This document shows, piece by piece, positions 17,984 to 28,484 of a stretch of DNA of 52,858 nt. The notes beneath the pieces were generated by a model. That model had not been told where the DNA came from, made no database searches, and worked only from the letters and a program-made list of their open reading frames with translations. The stretch's first letter is position 1, and every line of letters starts with the position of its first letter. A program made the translations under genes and the position numbers. This DNA comes from Comamonadaceae bacterium (lineage in GTDB: Bacteria; Pseudomonadota; Gammaproteobacteria; Burkholderiales; Burkholderiaceae_C), in NCBI GenBank assembly GCA_947476285.1, contig CANJPU010000032.1:1-52858 (forward strand). Direction: 5' to 3'.

Positions 17984-19053
17984 ATGGAGGCCTTGAGGGC
18001 CGCAAGCATCTGCGCATTCTCGTTGGACAGTCCGACGGTCAGGCGCAGGCAATTGGCCAGCAATGGGTGCATTTTAGAAACGTTCTTCACCAGGACGCCC
18101 CTGGACTTCATGCCTTCGAAGGTTTTTTGTGCATCGGGCACCCGCACCAGGATCATATTGGCATCGCTGTGCCAAGACTTGACGCCGGGCAACAGGGCCA
18201 GCGCGGTTTGAATGCCGTCACGCTCCTGGCGCAGCAGCCTGGCCTGCTCGGCAAAGACCGCTTCATGTTCGAGCGCGAACAGCGCGCACTCGCAATTGAG
18301 CACGCTGATGTTGTAGGGTGGGCGAACCTTGTCGATCTCCGCGATCAGGGTGGGCGGCCCCATCATGTAGCCTATGCGAACCCCGGCCAGCCCGAATTTG
18401 CTGAGGGTTCGCATGAGCAACACATTCGGCTGTGAGGCAAGGCGATCGATGTAGCTGCGGCTGGAGAACGGCTGATAGGCTTCATCGATGACCACCAGGC
18501 CCGGTGCGGCCTGAATGATGCGGTCGATCAGCGCATCGTCCCAGAGGTTGGCGCTGGGATTGTTGGGATAGGCAATGTGGATGATCGTCGGCTGGTGAGC
18601 GGCAATGGCCGAGAGCATGGCCGGCCCATCCAGCTCGAAATCTGCAGTCAGCGGCACGCCGAAGAACTTCAGGCCTTGCAAGTGCGCGCTCATCGCATAC
18701 ATGACAAAGCCGGGCAGCGGCGCAAGGATGGACGCACCGGGTTTGTCGCAAGCCATTGCGATCAGCGAAATCAGTTCATCCGAGCCATTGCCCAGCATGA
18801 TGTCCAGGCCCTCTGGCATTCCTGCATGGGCTGCCAGTGCACGGCGCAGATCATGCACCCGCTCGCCCGGATAGCGATTCAGCTCCAGCGCACCCAGACG
18901 CTGACCCAGCTCTTGCTGCAGCGCCAGGGGCAGCCGATGCGGGTTTTCCATTGCATCGAGCTTGATTAGCCCCGCTGACGGCTGGATAGCATAGGCATGC
19001 ATGGACTGCACGTCCTGGCGGAACACATGCATGGGCGTCTTGGTGAGCGTCAT
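17980..19053 (-). CDS. hisC: histidinol-phosphate aminotransferase
   Basis: 357-residue PLP-dependent aminotransferase converting imidazole acetol phosphate and glutamate to histidinol phosphate. The PLP lysine lies in [17 protein letters not shown]. The Asp that contacts the pyridine nitrogen is in [10 protein letters not shown], and ENPHRLP with [10 protein letters not shown] mark the substrate region. It overlaps hisD and hisB by four bases each. Confidence 0.95.
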   Translation of the reverse strand: MTLTKTPMHVFRQDVQSMHAYAIQPSAGLIKLDAMENPHRLPLALQQELGQRLGALELNRYPGERVHDLRRALAAHAGMPEGLDIMLGNGSDELISLIAMACDKPGASILAPLPGFVMYAMSAHLQGLKFFGVPLTADFELDGPAMLSAIAAHQPTIIHIAYPNNPSANLWDDALIDRIIQAAPGLVVIDEAYQPFSSRSYIDRLASQPNVLLMRTLSKFGLAGVRIGYMMGPPTLIAEIDKVRPPYNISVLNCECALFALEHEAVFAEQARLLRQERDGIQTALALLPGVKSWHSDANMILVRVPDAQKTFEGMKSRGVLVKNVSKMHPLLANCLRLTVGLSNENAQMLAALKASI

Positions 19054-20369
19054 GGCTTGAGCCTCATTTGCGCAGCCCGGGCATGGGCCTGCAGGCCTTC
19101 ACCGTAGGCCAGCTCGGCGGCAATGGCGCCCAGGCGGTTGGCTCCGGCCTGGCTGACCTCGATCAGGCTGCTGCGCTTCTGAAAGTCGTACACACCCAGG
19201 GGACTGGAAAAACGGGCGGTGCTGCTGGTGGGCAGCACATGGTTGGGGCCGGCGCAGTAGTCGCCCAGTGACTCGCTGGTGAAAGCGCCCAGGAAGATCG
19301 CGCCGGCGTGCCTGATCAAGGGCTCCCATTGGTGCGGCTCATGGCTGGCGATCTCAAGGTGCTCGGGCGCGATGCGGTTGCTGATCTCGCAGGCCTCTTG
19401 CATGTCGCGCGTGAGAATGAGTGCGCCACGGCCGCTGAGCGATTTGGCGATGATCTCTGCACGCGGCATCTTCGGCAGCAGCCGATCAATGTGCGTCTGC
19501 ACCTGGTCGATGTAGGCACTGTCAGGGCACAGCAGAATGCTTTGCGCCAGCTCGTCGTGCTCGGCCTGGGAAAACAAATCCATGGCCACCCAATCAGCCG
19601 GTGTGTTGCCGTCGGCCAGCACCAGGATCTCACTGGGCCCCGCAATCATGTCGATGCCGACCTGGCCGAACACCCGGCGCTTGGCGCTGGCCACATAGGC
19701 ATTGCCCGGCCCGGTGATCTTGTCCACGCGCGGCACTGTCTGGGTGCCGTATGCCAGCGCACCGATGGCCTGGGCACCGCCGATGGTGAATGCGCGGCTG
19801 ACGCCGGCCACATGAGCCGCCGCCAGTACCAGCGGATTTTTTTCGCCGCGCGGTGTCGGCACCACCATGATGATCTCGCCCACGCCGGCCACATGGGCAG
19901 GAATCGCATTCATCAGCACCGATGAAGGATAGGCGGCCTTGCCGCCAGGCACATAGATGCCCACGCGGTCCAGGGGCGTGACCTTCTGCCCCAGCAAAGT
20001 GCCGTCTTCATCGCGATAGCTCCAGCTCTGTCCATTGGCTTTTATTTGCGCCTCGTGGTAGCTGCGTATCCGCTGTGCGGCTGCCACGAGCGCATTGCGC
20101 TGCGCCGCCGGCAGGCCATCGAAGGCAGATTGAAGTTCGGCCGGCTGCAGCTCCAATTGCGTCACTGAGGCCACACCCAGGTCATCGAAACGCTGGGTGT
20201 ATTCGAGCACTGCCGCATCGCCGCGCTGGCGCACGTCGGCCAGGATGGTGGCCACCCGCTGCTCGACTTGCGCATCCGTCTCGGCCGACCAATGCAGGCG
20301 TTGGGCGAATGCGGCCTCGAAACCTGAGTCGCTGGTGCTCAGGCGAAGCGGCGAAGCGACCCAACTCAT
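19050..20369 (-). CDS. hisD: histidinol dehydrogenase
   Basis: 439-residue zinc enzyme that oxidises histidinol to histidine in two NAD-dependent steps. Signatures include [19 protein letters not shown], the motif [28 protein letters not shown] and the zinc/catalytic region [10 protein letters not shown]. The C-terminal segment has [19 protein letters not shown]. It overlaps hisC downstream and hisG upstream by four bases each. Confidence 0.96.
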   Translation of the reverse strand: MSWVASPLRLSTSDSGFEAAFAQRLHWSAETDAQVEQRVATILADVRQRGDAAVLEYTQRFDDLGVASVTQLELQPAELQSAFDGLPAAQRNALVAAAQRIRSYHEAQIKANGQSWSYRDEDGTLLGQKVTPLDRVGIYVPGGKAAYPSSVLMNAIPAHVAGVGEIIMVVPTPRGEKNPLVLAAAHVAGVSRAFTIGGAQAIGALAYGTQTVPRVDKITGPGNAYVASAKRRVFGQVGIDMIAGPSEILVLADGNTPADWVAMDLFSQAEHDELAQSILLCPDSAYIDQVQTHIDRLLPKMPRAEIIAKSLSGRGALILTRDMQEACEISNRIAPEHLEIASHEPHQWEPLIRHAGAIFLGAFTSESLGDYCAGPNHVLPTSSTARFSSPLGVYDFQKRSSLIEVSQAGANRLGAIAAELAYGEGLQAHARAAQMRLKP

Positions 20370-21031
20370 GGCGCAGGCCTTTTCTGCACAGCCGTGGCGA
20401 ACGCATCGATCACACGCCGAATAGCCGCCTGCTTGAGCTTGAGCGCGGCCTGATTGACCACCAGCCGCGAACTGATCTCCATGATGCGTTCGACCTCGAC
20501 CAATTGGTTGGCCTTGAGTGTGCCGCCTGTGGAGACCAGATCGACGATCGCATCTGCCAAGCCGGTGAGCGGGGCGAGTTCCATGCTGCCGTACAGCTTG
20601 ATCAGGTCCACGTGCACGCCCTTGGCTGCAAAGAACTCGCGGGCGATGTTGACGTACTTGGTGGCCACGCGAAGGCGCGATCCCTTGGTGACCGCGCTGG
20701 CGTAGTCGAAATCCGAACGCACGGCCACACTGACCCGGCAGCGAGCGATGTTGAGATCAAGTGGCTGATAAAGGCCAGCACTGCCGCCCCAGTCGGCGCT
20801 GTGCTCGATCAAGGTGTCAAGGCCGGTGACGCCCAGATCGGCTCCGCCATACTGCACATAGGTCGGCACATCACTGGCGCGCACCAGCACCACACGCACA
20901 TCGGGTTGGCTGGTGCGCAGAATCAGCTTGCGCGATTTTTCCGGGTCTTCCAGCACTTCGATGCCCGCAGCCAGGAGCAGCGGCAGCGTTTCGTCGAAGA
21001 TGCGTCCCTTGGAAAGTGCCAGGGTAATCAT
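20366..21031 (-). CDS. hisG: ATP phosphoribosyltransferase, short form
   Basis: 221-residue catalytic subunit for the first committed step, ATP + PRPP to PR-ATP. The PRPP-binding loop is [28 protein letters not shown] is the typical start. It lacks the C-terminal ACT-like regulatory domain of the long HisG, so it should need the regulatory subunit HisZ, which is not in this window. It is the first his gene in the cluster, 31 bases behind murA, with no leader peptide or attenuator visible in that gap. Confidence 0.95.
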   Translation of the reverse strand: MITLALSKGRIFDETLPLLLAAGIEVLEDPEKSRKLILRTSQPDVRVVLVRASDVPTYVQYGGADLGVTGLDTLIEHSADWGGSAGLYQPLDLNIARCRVSVAVRSDFDYASAVTKGSRLRVATKYVNIAREFFAAKGVHVDLIKLYGSMELAPLTGLADAIVDLVSTGGTLKANQLVEVERIMEISSRLVVNQAALKLKQAAIRRVIDAFATAVQKRPAP

Positions 21032-21062
21032 TGGGGCACCTGCGCAATGTCGGCTTGGGGGT

Positions 21063-22328
21063 TCATTTGATTCGCTCGATGTCAGCGCCTATGGCGCGCA
21101 GCTTGGATTCCATCTGATCGTAGCCGCGATCCAAATGGTAGATGCGGTCCACTATTGTCTCGCCTTGCGCGACAAGTCCGGCAATAACCAGACTGGCCGA
21201 GGCTCGCAGGTCGGTGGCCATGACGGTCGCACCCGAGAGCCGCTCCACGCCTTCGATCAGCGCGATCTTGCCGTCCAACTGGATTTTCGCACCCAGGCGC
21301 AGCAGTTCGTTGACGTGCATGAACCGGTTCTCGAAAATGGTCTCGGTGACGACGGATGAACCCTTGCCGATGGCATTGAGCACCATGAACTGGGCCTGCA
21401 TGTCGGTTGGAAAACCGGGGTATTCGGTGGTGCGGAAATTCTGCGCATTGAGCCGGCCTTGCGAGGCCACATGGATGCCCTCTGGCGTGCCCGTGACGCT
21501 GGCACCTGCCTCGCGCAGCTTCTCGATCACGGCATCAAGATGATCGGCGCGGCCATGGCGTAAGAAAACATCGCCGCCGGCGGCAGCGACCGCGCACAGA
21601 AAAGTGCCAGCCTCGATCCGATCGGCCACCACCTTGTGAGTGCAGCCGCCCAGCTTGTCCACGCCGGTGACGGTGATGCGGCTGGTGCCGTGCCCCTGGA
21701 TGCGGGCGCCCATCTGGATCAGCATTTCTGCCAAGTCAGTGATCTCGGGCTCCTGGGCGGCGTTCTCAAGCACGGTCTCGCCTTCTGCCAAGGACGCAGC
21801 CATGAGGAAGTTCTCGGTGCCAGTGACGGTGATCATGTCGGTGCGGATGCTGGCGCCGTGCAAGCGCTCACGCCCCTTGGCCAACTTGGCGATCATGTAG
21901 CCGTGTTCGACCACGATCTGTGCGCCCATGGCCTGTAAGCCCTTGATGTGCTGGTCCACCGGCCGCGAGCCGATGGCGCAGCCGCCCGGCAGCGAAACCG
22001 TGGCTTCTCCGAAGCGGGCCAGCAGGGGGCCCAGCGCCAGCACCGAGGCACGCATGGTTTTGACCAGCTCATAGGGCGCCTCGGGCGAGCTCAGACCTGC
22101 GGCGTCAATCCGTACCGAGCCGGCATCATCCTGCTGGCAGTCCACCCCCATGTTGCGCACCAGGGCGAGCATGGTGCGCACGTCCTGCAGGCGCGGCATG
22201 TTCTGCAGCACGACAGGCTGGTCTGTGAGGATGGCCGCGCAAAGCTCGGGCAATGCAGCATTCTTGGCGCCGGAAATCCGGACTTCGCCGTGGAGCTGGG
22301 CGCCTCCGCGGATCAATAACTTGTCCAT
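21063..22328 (-). CDS. murA: UDP-N-acetylglucosamine 1-carboxyvinyltransferase
   Basis: 421-residue enzyme of the first committed step of peptidoglycan synthesis, adding enolpyruvate from PEP to UDP-GlcNAc. The catalytic C117 is in [15 protein letters not shown]. Other EPSP-synthase-fold signatures are [18 protein letters not shown] at the start, and [16 protein letters not shown] and [13 protein letters not shown] motifs toward the end. Its Cys (not Asp) predicts the normal fosfomycin-sensitive form. It lies between ibaG (7 bases) and hisG. Confidence 0.97.
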   Translation of the reverse strand: MDKLLIRGGAQLHGEVRISGAKNAALPELCAAILTDQPVVLQNMPRLQDVRTMLALVRNMGVDCQQDDAGSVRIDAAGLSSPEAPYELVKTMRASVLALGPLLARFGEATVSLPGGCAIGSRPVDQHIKGLQAMGAQIVVEHGYMIAKLAKGRERLHGASIRTDMITVTGTENFLMAASLAEGETVLENAAQEPEITDLAEMLIQMGARIQGHGTSRITVTGVDKLGGCTHKVVADRIEAGTFLCAVAAAGGDVFLRHGRADHLDAVIEKLREAGASVTGTPEGIHVASQGRLNAQNFRTTEYPGFPTDMQAQFMVLNAIGKGSSVVTETIFENRFMHVNELLRLGAKIQLDGKIALIEGVERLSGATVMATDLRASASLVIAGLVAQGETIVDRIYHLDRGYDQMESKLRAIGADIERIK

Positions 22329-22335
22329 GACTGGT

Positions 22336-22578
22336 TCAGTGTGGTTGCAACGCCCACTCGGCGGGCGTGAATGTCTTCATCGACAGGGCGTGTACCTCGT
22401 CGGTATGCATTCTCGCACCCAGCGTGGCGTAAACGCGCTGGTGGCGCCGGATGGCCCGCATGCCCTCGAATTCGGGCGAGACGATGATCGCCTCCCAGTG
22501 GCGGCCATCGCCCTGCACCTGGATGTGCTGGCAGACCAGGCCGGCGCTGATGATGGTTTGCAAATCGTCGGATGTCAT
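22336..22578 (-). CDS. ibaG: BolA family protein, IbaG/YrbA type
   Basis: 80-residue BolA-like protein, probably acting with monothiol glutaredoxins in iron-sulfur or stress homeostasis. The core [20 protein letters not shown], the [10 protein letters not shown] helix turn and the conserved His in [15 protein letters not shown] are present. Location between mla genes and murA is the same as in many proteobacteria, including E. coli. The gap to the ABC permease upstream is ten bases. Confidence 0.93.
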   Translation of the reverse strand: MTSDDLQTIISAGLVCQHIQVQGDGRHWEAIIVSPEFEGMRAIRRHQRVYATLGARMHTDEVHALSMKTFTPAEWALQPH

Positions 22579-22588
22579 GAAGATGGCC

Positions 22589-23344
22589 TCAGCTTCTTAT
22601 TTTGTATCCGATGCGCAGCAAGTGCACCGCCACTGCAGCCACCGACAACAATGCCGTGCCGACGACGCCCAGGCTCAGCCAGGGCGAGACATCGCTGATA
22701 CCGAAAAAGCCGTAGCGAAATCCGTCGATCATGTAGAAGAAGGGGTTGAGGTGGCTCACTGCTTGCCAGAAATCGGGAAGCGAATGAATGGAGTAGAAGA
22801 CGCCCGAGAGGAAGGTCATGGGCATGATGACAAAATTCTGGAAGGCCGCCATCTGGTCGAATTTCTCGGCCCACAAGCCCGCAATGACGCCCAGGGTGGC
22901 AAGCAGGGCCGCGCCCAGCACCGCGAAGACGGCTATCCAGACAGGCGCCTCGAAGGCGGGCTGGCCGAAAAATGAAGTGACCAGGAAAACACCCAGGCCC
23001 ACAGTCAGCCCTCGCGCCATGGCCGAGCCGACATAGGCGAAGAACCAGTTCCAGTGCGATAGGGGGGACAGCAGAATGAAAACCAGGTTGCCCATGATCT
23101 TGCTTTGCACCAGCGAGGAGGAGCTGTTGGCAAACGCGTTCTGCAGCACGCTCATCATCACCAGGCCAGGCACCAGAAAAGCGGTGTAGCTGACTTTGCC
23201 GTAGACCTTCACATGGTCTTGCAACACATGACCGAAGATCAGCATGTACAGCACCGCGGTGAGCACCGGGGCCGCCACGGTCTGAAAACTCACCTTGGAG
23301 AAGCGCAGCACTTCCTTGTAGAACAGGGCTTGCCAACCGTTCAT
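22589..23344 (-). CDS. ABC-2 type transporter permease
   Basis: 251-residue integral membrane protein with about six hydrophobic segments, of the YadH/NodJ/DrrB kind. An N-terminal amphipathic helix, MNGWQALFYKEVLRF, and the conserved stretch PMTFLSGVFYSIHSLPDFW are seen. Together with the ATPase just upstream (4-base overlap) it forms an exporter. The substrate is unknown; the location beside the Mla genes hints at an envelope component, but that is inference. Confidence 0.9.
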   Translation of the reverse strand: MNGWQALFYKEVLRFSKVSFQTVAAPVLTAVLYMLIFGHVLQDHVKVYGKVSYTAFLVPGLVMMSVLQNAFANSSSSLVQSKIMGNLVFILLSPLSHWNWFFAYVGSAMARGLTVGLGVFLVTSFFGQPAFEAPVWIAVFAVLGAALLATLGVIAGLWAEKFDQMAAFQNFVIMPMTFLSGVFYSIHSLPDFWQAVSHLNPFFYMIDGFRYGFFGISDVSPWLSLGVVGTALLSVAAVAVHLLRIGYKIRS

Positions 23345-24309
23345 GCGACTGGCTCCCCGGCGATTTGTGCCGACTGCGCCCTGATCGCTGCGGGTGTCTT
23401 GTCGCCGTGGCGTGACATGACGTCCAGAAAGACGTCTTCCAGATCAGCTTTGCGGATCTCGACATCTTCGACACGCAAGCCAGCCTCTCGGATGATGGCG
23501 AGGTCGCGCTCGATCTCATGCGCGTCATGCGCGGGCAATTGGACGATTCGACCGGTGACGCGCGCCTTGCCCTCGAACTGCGGCGGCAGCGGGCCATCGA
23601 TCTTGAAGCGAAGCACGTTGGCCGATGCGGCGGCCAACAGATCGCTGGTGCGCTCCAGAGCCACCACCCGGCCGTTCTTGAGCATGGCGATGCGGCCACA
23701 CAGCGCTTCGGCTTCTTCCAGGTAGTGGGTTGTGAGCAGTACGGTGTGCCCCTGCTTGTTCAAGCCGGCAATGAACTGCCACAGTGTCTGACGCAATTCG
23801 ACGTCAACGCCGGCGGTGGGCTCGTCCAGCACAATCACTGGCGGCTTATGTACCAGGGCCTGGGCGACCAGCATGCGCCGCTTCATGCCGCCTGAGAGCT
23901 GGCGCATGTTGGCGTGAGCTTTGTCAGTCAAGCCCAGGCTTTCCAGCAATTCGTCAATCCAGGCGCCGTTGTTCTTGATGCCGAAATACCCCGACTGGAA
24001 ACGAAGTGCCTCGCGAACATTGAAGAAAGGATCGAACACCAGTTCCTGGGGCACCACACCCAACACGCGGCGCGCGGCAGCGTAATCAGTTTGTACGTCA
24101 TGGCCCAGCACGCTGACCTTGCCGGCTGTGGGCCGCGTGAGGCCCGCCAGCACGCTGATGAGCGTGGTCTTGCCTGCCCCGTTGGGGCCGAGCAGGCCAA
24201 AGAACTCTCCCCGCTCGATGTCAAAACTCACGCCGTCCAGCGCCTTGAGTGGCGCACCGCGGGCTGAGGGATAGTGTTTGGAGACGGACTGGAAGGAGAT
24301 GGCTGGCAT
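23341..24309 (-). CDS. ABC transporter ATP-binding protein
   Basis: 322-residue ATPase of the YadG/NodI group. The Walker A is GPNGAGKTTLI, the signature LSGGMKRRMLVAQAL, Walker B VIVLDEPTAGVD, and the switch His lies in TVLLTTHYLEEAEAL. The last 85 residues form the C-terminal extension usual for ABC-2 exporters. It overlaps its permease by four bases and follows mlaB by 98 bases in which no clear promoter or terminator was seen. Confidence 0.92.
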   Translation of the reverse strand: MPAISFQSVSKHYPSARGAPLKALDGVSFDIERGEFFGLLGPNGAGKTTLISVLAGLTRPTAGKVSVLGHDVQTDYAAARRVLGVVPQELVFDPFFNVREALRFQSGYFGIKNNGAWIDELLESLGLTDKAHANMRQLSGGMKRRMLVAQALVHKPPVIVLDEPTAGVDVELRQTLWQFIAGLNKQGHTVLLTTHYLEEAEALCGRIAMLKNGRVVALERTSDLLAAASANVLRFKIDGPLPPQFEGKARVTGRIVQLPAHDAHEIERDLAIIREAGLRVEDVEIRKADLEDVFLDVMSRHGDKTPAAIRAQSAQIAGEPVA

Positions 24310-24407
24310 GGGAAGCCCGTGATTTTACCGGGCACGGCCCCGCAACGCCGCACCAAGGTCAAAAGCACGGTGCACCGCCCGGCACAGGGCAAGCATCTAC
24401 CTGCCGC

Positions 24408-24689
24408 CTACGCCGAAGCTGGCGCCGCAGGCAGCAAGTCGGCCACGCCATATAAGCCGGCCAACTCGCGCAGTCGCTGCGGCATGCGGCTGACGGAAAA
24501 ACTCTTGCCTATTGCCAGTGTCTCGCGCCTGCATTCGAGCAACACTGCCAGCGCGGAGGAATCGAATTTAGACAAAGCACCAGCGTCGGCCACCACGGTC
24601 TGTGCCTGCACTGAACGCAGGCTTTGCACCAGCATGCCCACGCATGCTGACGCCTGGTCGTGGGTCAATTCAGCAGGCAGGACAAGCAT
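24408..24689 (-). CDS. mlaB: STAS-domain protein, MlaB-like
   Basis: 93-residue STAS protein that would bind MlaF and stabilise the MlaFEDB complex. The motif FDSSALAVLLECRRE corresponds to the conserved STAS loop with the phosphorylatable-type serine. Position after mlaC supports the call. The ATG at 24689 is preceded by GGAG at good spacing; an in-frame TTG four codons upstream is less likely. Sequence similarity alone would only support 'STAS protein'; the gene order gives the name. Confidence 0.85.
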   Translation of the reverse strand: MLVLPAELTHDQASACVGMLVQSLRSVQAQTVVADAGALSKFDSSALAVLLECRRETLAIGKSFSVSRMPQRLRELAGLYGVADLLPAAPASA

Positions 24690-24718
24690 GGTCGTCTCCA
24701 ATCGAAGGCATCAGCGTA

Positions 24719-25357
24719 TCAACCCTTCTTGGCATTGGACTTGTTGCGCTCGGTCAAGACCGTGATCAGCCCGTCCAGCCCCTTGGCGGTAATTTCCTGC
24801 GCAAACTGGCTGCGATAGGTTTCCACCAACCAGACGCCCAGGACGTTGAGGTTATAAATTTTCCAGCCGGCCCCCTGCCCAGGCGTCTTCTCCAGACGGT
24901 ATTCGAGTTGAATCGGGTCGCCGCGGCCGCGTATCTCAGTGCGCACCATGACGTCGATATCCGTAGGAGCGCTGCGTTGGGGCTTGATGTTGACAATCTG
25001 GTCTTCGACCTGGGCCAGCGCGCCCGAATACGTGCGAACCAGAAGTATCTTGAATTCGTCCTGCAGGCGCTTTCTCTGCTCAGGCGTGGCCTGCCGCCAT
25101 GTGGGGCCCACGGCGGCAGCCGTCATGCGCTGGAAGTTCACGTTGGGCATGATTCTGGTGTCGACCAGGGTGATCACGCGGGATATGTCGCCCGCCTGAA
25201 TGGCCTTGTCGCTCTTGATCGCGGTCAGAACGTCGTCCGACAAGCGCTTGATCAGCGCATCGGGCGCTTCTTCGACGGCCTGAGCGATGGCACCCGTGCT
25301 CCATGCGGCCAGGGCCAGCATGGCGCCAGCCAGTTGAATCCAGATTCGTCTTTTCAT
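24719..25357 (-). CDS. mlaC: periplasmic phospholipid-binding protein MlaC
   Basis: 212-residue periplasmic carrier that shuttles phospholipid between outer-membrane MlaA and inner-membrane MlaFEDB. A signal peptide ends near AIA/QAV (about residue 25). Family segments include RIMPNVNFQRMTAAAVG, WRQATPEQRKRLQDEF and WKIYNLNVLGVWLVETYRSQF. Length is normal. Next gene downstream is mlaB (29 bases). Confidence 0.94.
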   Translation of the reverse strand: MKRRIWIQLAGAMLALAAWSTGAIAQAVEEAPDALIKRLSDDVLTAIKSDKAIQAGDISRVITLVDTRIMPNVNFQRMTAAAVGPTWRQATPEQRKRLQDEFKILLVRTYSGALAQVEDQIVNIKPQRSAPTDIDVMVRTEIRGRGDPIQLEYRLEKTPGQGAGWKIYNLNVLGVWLVETYRSQFAQEITAKGLDGLITVLTERNKSNAKKG

Positions 25358-25455
25358 TCGTCACTCACCTTCTATGCAGGACTTGCCCGTGCCAGGGCTT
25401 GGATTGCGCTGCACAGCCGGGGTTCCGTGCGGGGCACTTGAAACAGCACGCAAGT

Positions 25456-26283
25456 TCATTGCGACGCCTTTTCCTGCCCAGCAGCAGGCTTCTCGACAGG
25501 CGGCTGGCTGGAATCAGAAGGCTGATCCCCATCAACCGGTGGCTCACGCCCTTCGTTGTCCGAACGTTCGTCGCCCAGGATCGAGGCTCTGCGCCGCTGC
25601 AGATAGGCGTCGCGGATGAAACTGTATTTGTCCAGCGCGACTTCATCGAGCACCGTGCCAGTGCGCAGCAGATTGGATCGTACGTCAATCACGCGCAGCA
25701 AGTACAAGCCGCCCTGTGTTCCCAAGGGATCAACCGAGTGTAGAAAATCACCTTTGCGATCCACCGGAAGTGCCAGCGTGTCGCGCAAGGTAGAGGGGCC
25801 CAGCAGTGGCAACACGATGTAGGGTCCGGGCGGTACGCCCCAATGCCCCAGCGTCTGGCCGAAGTCTTCCTTGTGACGCTCGATGTTCATGTCGCTGGCG
25901 ATGTCGATCAATCCGCCCAGTCCAAAGAGGGTATTGATGTTAAAGCGCAATAAATTGTCGCCGGCGTTCTTGCCCTTGAGCTGCAAGGCACTGTTCACAA
26001 AGGACCATGCGTCCGAGAGATTGCCGAAAAAGTTGCTGACGCCGGTTTGAACGAAGGCCGGCAGGACCGCCTTGTAGGTGATGGCAACTGGCTTGAGCAC
26101 CAGTGAATCGACGCCTTCGTTGAAGGTCGCCACGTGCCGGTTGAAAGGCTCGAACGGATCGCTCGGGTTGGCATGAGGTGCGCTGGCGCAGCCTGCGAGC
26201 AGCACCAGGGCTCCCACTGCCACTGCCGGCAGGGACAGGCGGCGCAGGATGCGAGTGAGATGAAAAATAGCTTGGACGATCAT
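25456..26283 (-). CDS. mlaA: outer-membrane lipoprotein MlaA (VacJ)
   Basis: 275-residue lipoprotein that removes misplaced phospholipid from the outer leaflet. The signal peptide ends in the lipobox LLAGC (Cys about residue 31). Core motifs DPFEPFNRHVATFNEG, FFGNLSDAW, and the WGVPPGPYIVLPLLGPSTLRD region are present. The last 40 residues are an acidic, Pro/Ser-rich extension not needed by the fold. Here mlaA sits inside the operon between mlaD and mlaC, unlike E. coli where it is separate. It overlaps mlaD by four bases. Confidence 0.95.
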   Translation of the reverse strand: MIVQAIFHLTRILRRLSLPAVAVGALVLLAGCASAPHANPSDPFEPFNRHVATFNEGVDSLVLKPVAITYKAVLPAFVQTGVSNFFGNLSDAWSFVNSALQLKGKNAGDNLLRFNINTLFGLGGLIDIASDMNIERHKEDFGQTLGHWGVPPGPYIVLPLLGPSTLRDTLALPVDRKGDFLHSVDPLGTQGGLYLLRVIDVRSNLLRTGTVLDEVALDKYSFIRDAYLQRRRASILGDERSDNEGREPPVDGDQPSDSSQPPVEKPAAGQEKASQ

Positions 26284-26768
26284 TTCTTGGCAGGGGCTGC
26301 GGCAGGTGCACCAGCGTCTGCCGCCTTGTTAAAGAGAAACTGGCCGATGAGATTTTCAAGCACCACGGCCGATTGTGTGCTTCCAATGGTATCGCCTGGG
26401 CCGAGGTTCTTGTCGGCGGCACCGGCTTCGATACCCACGTATTGCTCGCCAAGCAGGCCGCTGGTGAGGATTTTCAGTGAGCTGTCCTTGGGAAACATGA
26501 AGCGACTTTGCAGGGTCAAGGTCGCCACAGCCTGGAAAGCCTTGTCGTCAAAGGTGATCGAATCAACCCGGCCCACCACCACGCCAGCACTCTTGACTGC
26601 GGCACGGGGCTTGAGTCCGCCCACATTGTCGAAGCGGGCGCTGACGCGGTATTCCGATTGAAAGCTCAAGTTGAGCAAATTGGCGGCCTTCAAGGCCAGG
26701 AACAGGATGGCGACCAGCCCCAGGATCACGAACAGACCCACCCACACATCATTTTTGGAACGTTGCAC
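26280..26768 (-). CDS. mlaD: MCE-domain lipid transport protein MlaD
   Basis: 162-residue inner-membrane anchored MCE protein forming the hexameric lipid channel of MlaFEDB. It has an N-terminal membrane helix (about 9-30), then the MCE domain with VSARFDNVGGLKPRAAVKSAGV and the pore-loop region GLLGEQYVGIEAG. The start codon is GTG at 26768 with AGGAG eight bases before it. A short Ala-rich tail ends in PAKK. Confidence 0.94.
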   Translation of the reverse strand: MQRSKNDVWVGLFVILGLVAILFLALKAANLLNLSFQSEYRVSARFDNVGGLKPRAAVKSAGVVVGRVDSITFDDKAFQAVATLTLQSRFMFPKDSSLKILTSGLLGEQYVGIEAGAADKNLGPGDTIGSTQSAVVLENLIGQFLFNKAADAGAPAAAPAKK

Positions 26769-26781
26769 GAGGCTACTCCTA

Positions 26782-27564
26782 CTAGATACTGAACATCATG
26801 ACCGTGAGAATGAAATCAAGGCCCAGCACCGACAGCGAAGCGATCACCACGGTGCGTGTGGTCGCGCTGGATACGCCCTCGGGCGTGGGCTGGGCCTCAT
26901 AGCCTTGAAGCAAGGCTATGAATGTCACGGCAACGCCGAACACCAAACTCTTGATGACGCCGTTGCCAACGTCCTTCCAGACATCGACGCCACCCTGCAT
27001 CTGGCTCCAGAAGGCGCCGGCGTCGACCCCGATAAGCAGTACCCCGACAACATAACCGCCCAGGATACCCACGGCGCTGAAGACTGCGGCGAGCAAGGGC
27101 ATGACGATCACACCGCCCCAGAAGCGCGGCGCCAGGATGCGGCTGATGGGATCGACGGCCATCATCTCCATGGCGGTGAGCTGCTCGCCGGCCCGCATGA
27201 GTCCGATCTCGGCGGTGAGCGAGGCGCCGGCGCGGCCTGCGTAGAGCAGCGCGGTGATGACCGGCCCGAGCTCGCGCACCAGGCTGAGTGCCACGAGCAA
27301 GCCCAGGGCCTCAGAAGATCCATAGCGCTGCAGGGTGTAATAACCCTGCAGACCCAGCACGAAGCCAACGAACAGCCCGGAGACGGTGATGATGGCCAGC
27401 GAGTAGTTGCCCAGGAAATGAATCTGGTCGCGCACCAGGCCAAAGCGTTTCATGCTGGCCATGAACAAGCTGGCCAGCTTGAATAGCAGGCGGGCGCCAT
27501 GGCCCCAGTTGGCCAGCAGCTTGCGCGTGCCGTAGCCGATGTCGGCCGGGTTGTACCAGCTCAT
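26782..27564 (-). CDS. mlaE: lipid asymmetry ABC transporter permease MlaE
   Basis: 260-residue permease with about five to six membrane segments. The family motif LVRELGPVITALLYAGRAGASLTAEIG lies near the middle, followed by MRAGEQLTAMEMMAVDPISRILAPRFWGG. Forms MlaFEDB with its neighbours. Overlaps mlaF by four bases and precedes mlaD by 13 bases. Confidence 0.95.
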   Translation of the reverse strand: MSWYNPADIGYGTRKLLANWGHGARLLFKLASLFMASMKRFGLVRDQIHFLGNYSLAIITVSGLFVGFVLGLQGYYTLQRYGSSEALGLLVALSLVRELGPVITALLYAGRAGASLTAEIGLMRAGEQLTAMEMMAVDPISRILAPRFWGGVIVMPLLAAVFSAVGILGGYVVGVLLIGVDAGAFWSQMQGGVDVWKDVGNGVIKSLVFGVAVTFIALLQGYEAQPTPEGVSSATTRTVVIASLSVLGLDFILTVMMFSI

Positions 27565-28376
27565 GCGAGTCCTCCGCCAAAATCCTGGCCTACCGTCGGA
27601 CCAGGATAGTGAAACTGCACCGGGCCCTCACTTCGGGCATTGACAAATTGGTACACGAGCGGATCGATGGAATCGCGAACCTGCGCGGGCGTGCCCTGGG
27701 CCGCGATTCGCCCATTGGCCAGCACAATGACCTGGTCGGCCATGTGGAAGGTCTCAGGGATTTCATGCGAGACCACCAGACCGGTGATACCCAGGGTGTC
27801 ATTGAGCTGGCGAATCAGCCGGGCTGAAGTGCCCAGGGAAATTGGGTCAAGCCCGGAGAAGGGTTCGTCGTACATGATCAAATCAGGGTCCAATGCGATG
27901 GACCGTGCCAGCGCGACCCGACGGTTCATGCCGCCGGAGATTTCCGCAGGCATCAGATCGTGCGCGCCGCGCAAGCCTACCGCTTCGAGCTTCATGAGCA
28001 CGATGTCCCGGATGAGAGTTTCGGGCAGGTCGGTGTGCTCGCGCAGCGGAAACGCCACGTTCTCGAACACGCAGAGGTCAGCAAAGAGAGCGCCAAACTG
28101 GAACAACATGCCCATGCGCCGGCGCATCGCAAACAGCCCCTGGTGATCCAGACGGCCGATATCCTGGCCGTCGAAAAGCAGTTCGCCCTGCTGAGCGCGT
28201 ACCTGCCCGCCGATCAGCCGCAGCATGGTGGTCTTGCCGCCCCCGGACGCGCCCATGAGGGCTGTGACCTTGCCACGCGGGATCGTGAATGAAATATCGT
28301 CGAGCACAACCCGTTCCCCGTAGCCAAAGCTAAGGTTGCGGCATTCAACGAGGGCCGTGGAGTCGGGGGTGGTCAT
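27561..28376 (-). CDS. mlaF: lipid asymmetry ABC transporter ATPase MlaF
   Basis: 271-residue ATPase driving Mla lipid transport. Walker A is [13 protein letters not shown], the signature [15 protein letters not shown], Walker [18 protein letters not shown]-terminal extension, [18 protein letters not shown], matches the MlaF tail that docks on the neighbouring subunit. The ATG at 28376 is used; the codon before it is TTG. It is the first mla gene, 108 bases after gltD. Confidence 0.95.
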   Translation of the reverse strand: MTTPDSTALVECRNLSFGYGERVVLDDISFTIPRGKVTALMGASGGGKTTMLRLIGGQVRAQQGELLFDGQDIGRLDHQGLFAMRRRMGMLFQFGALFADLCVFENVAFPLREHTDLPETLIRDIVLMKLEAVGLRGAHDLMPAEISGGMNRRVALARSIALDPDLIMYDEPFSGLDPISLGTSARLIRQLNDTLGITGLVVSHEIPETFHMADQVIVLANGRIAAQGTPAQVRDSIDPLVYQFVNARSEGPVQFHYPGPTVGQDFGGGLA

Positions 28377-28419
28377 CAAGTTCGGGGCGCAGTCAGTGCG
28401 GCCGCTTGCAAAGGCTGGA

Positions 28420-28454
28420 ATGATACGAGCTTTGCGCGCAGGGTCCTCAAAGCT
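28420..28454 (-). promoter_or_regulatory. possible mla promoter overlapping a small dyad
   Basis: In the 108-base gltD-mlaF gap the minus strand shows TTGAGG (28445-28450) and TATCAT (28420-28425) with a long 19-base spacer. AGCTTTG/CAAAGCT (28428-28434 and 28448-28454) forms an inverted repeat across the same stretch. Weak support; no terminator for gltBD was recognised here. Confidence 0.25.
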
Positions 28455-28484
28455 ACGGTTTTCCTTCCTGGGGCGTACGGCGAA

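Noticed and set aside
22575..23699. 374-codon minus-strand frame across the ABC permease and ATPase
   Set aside because: Out of frame with two conserved overlapping ABC genes on the same strand.
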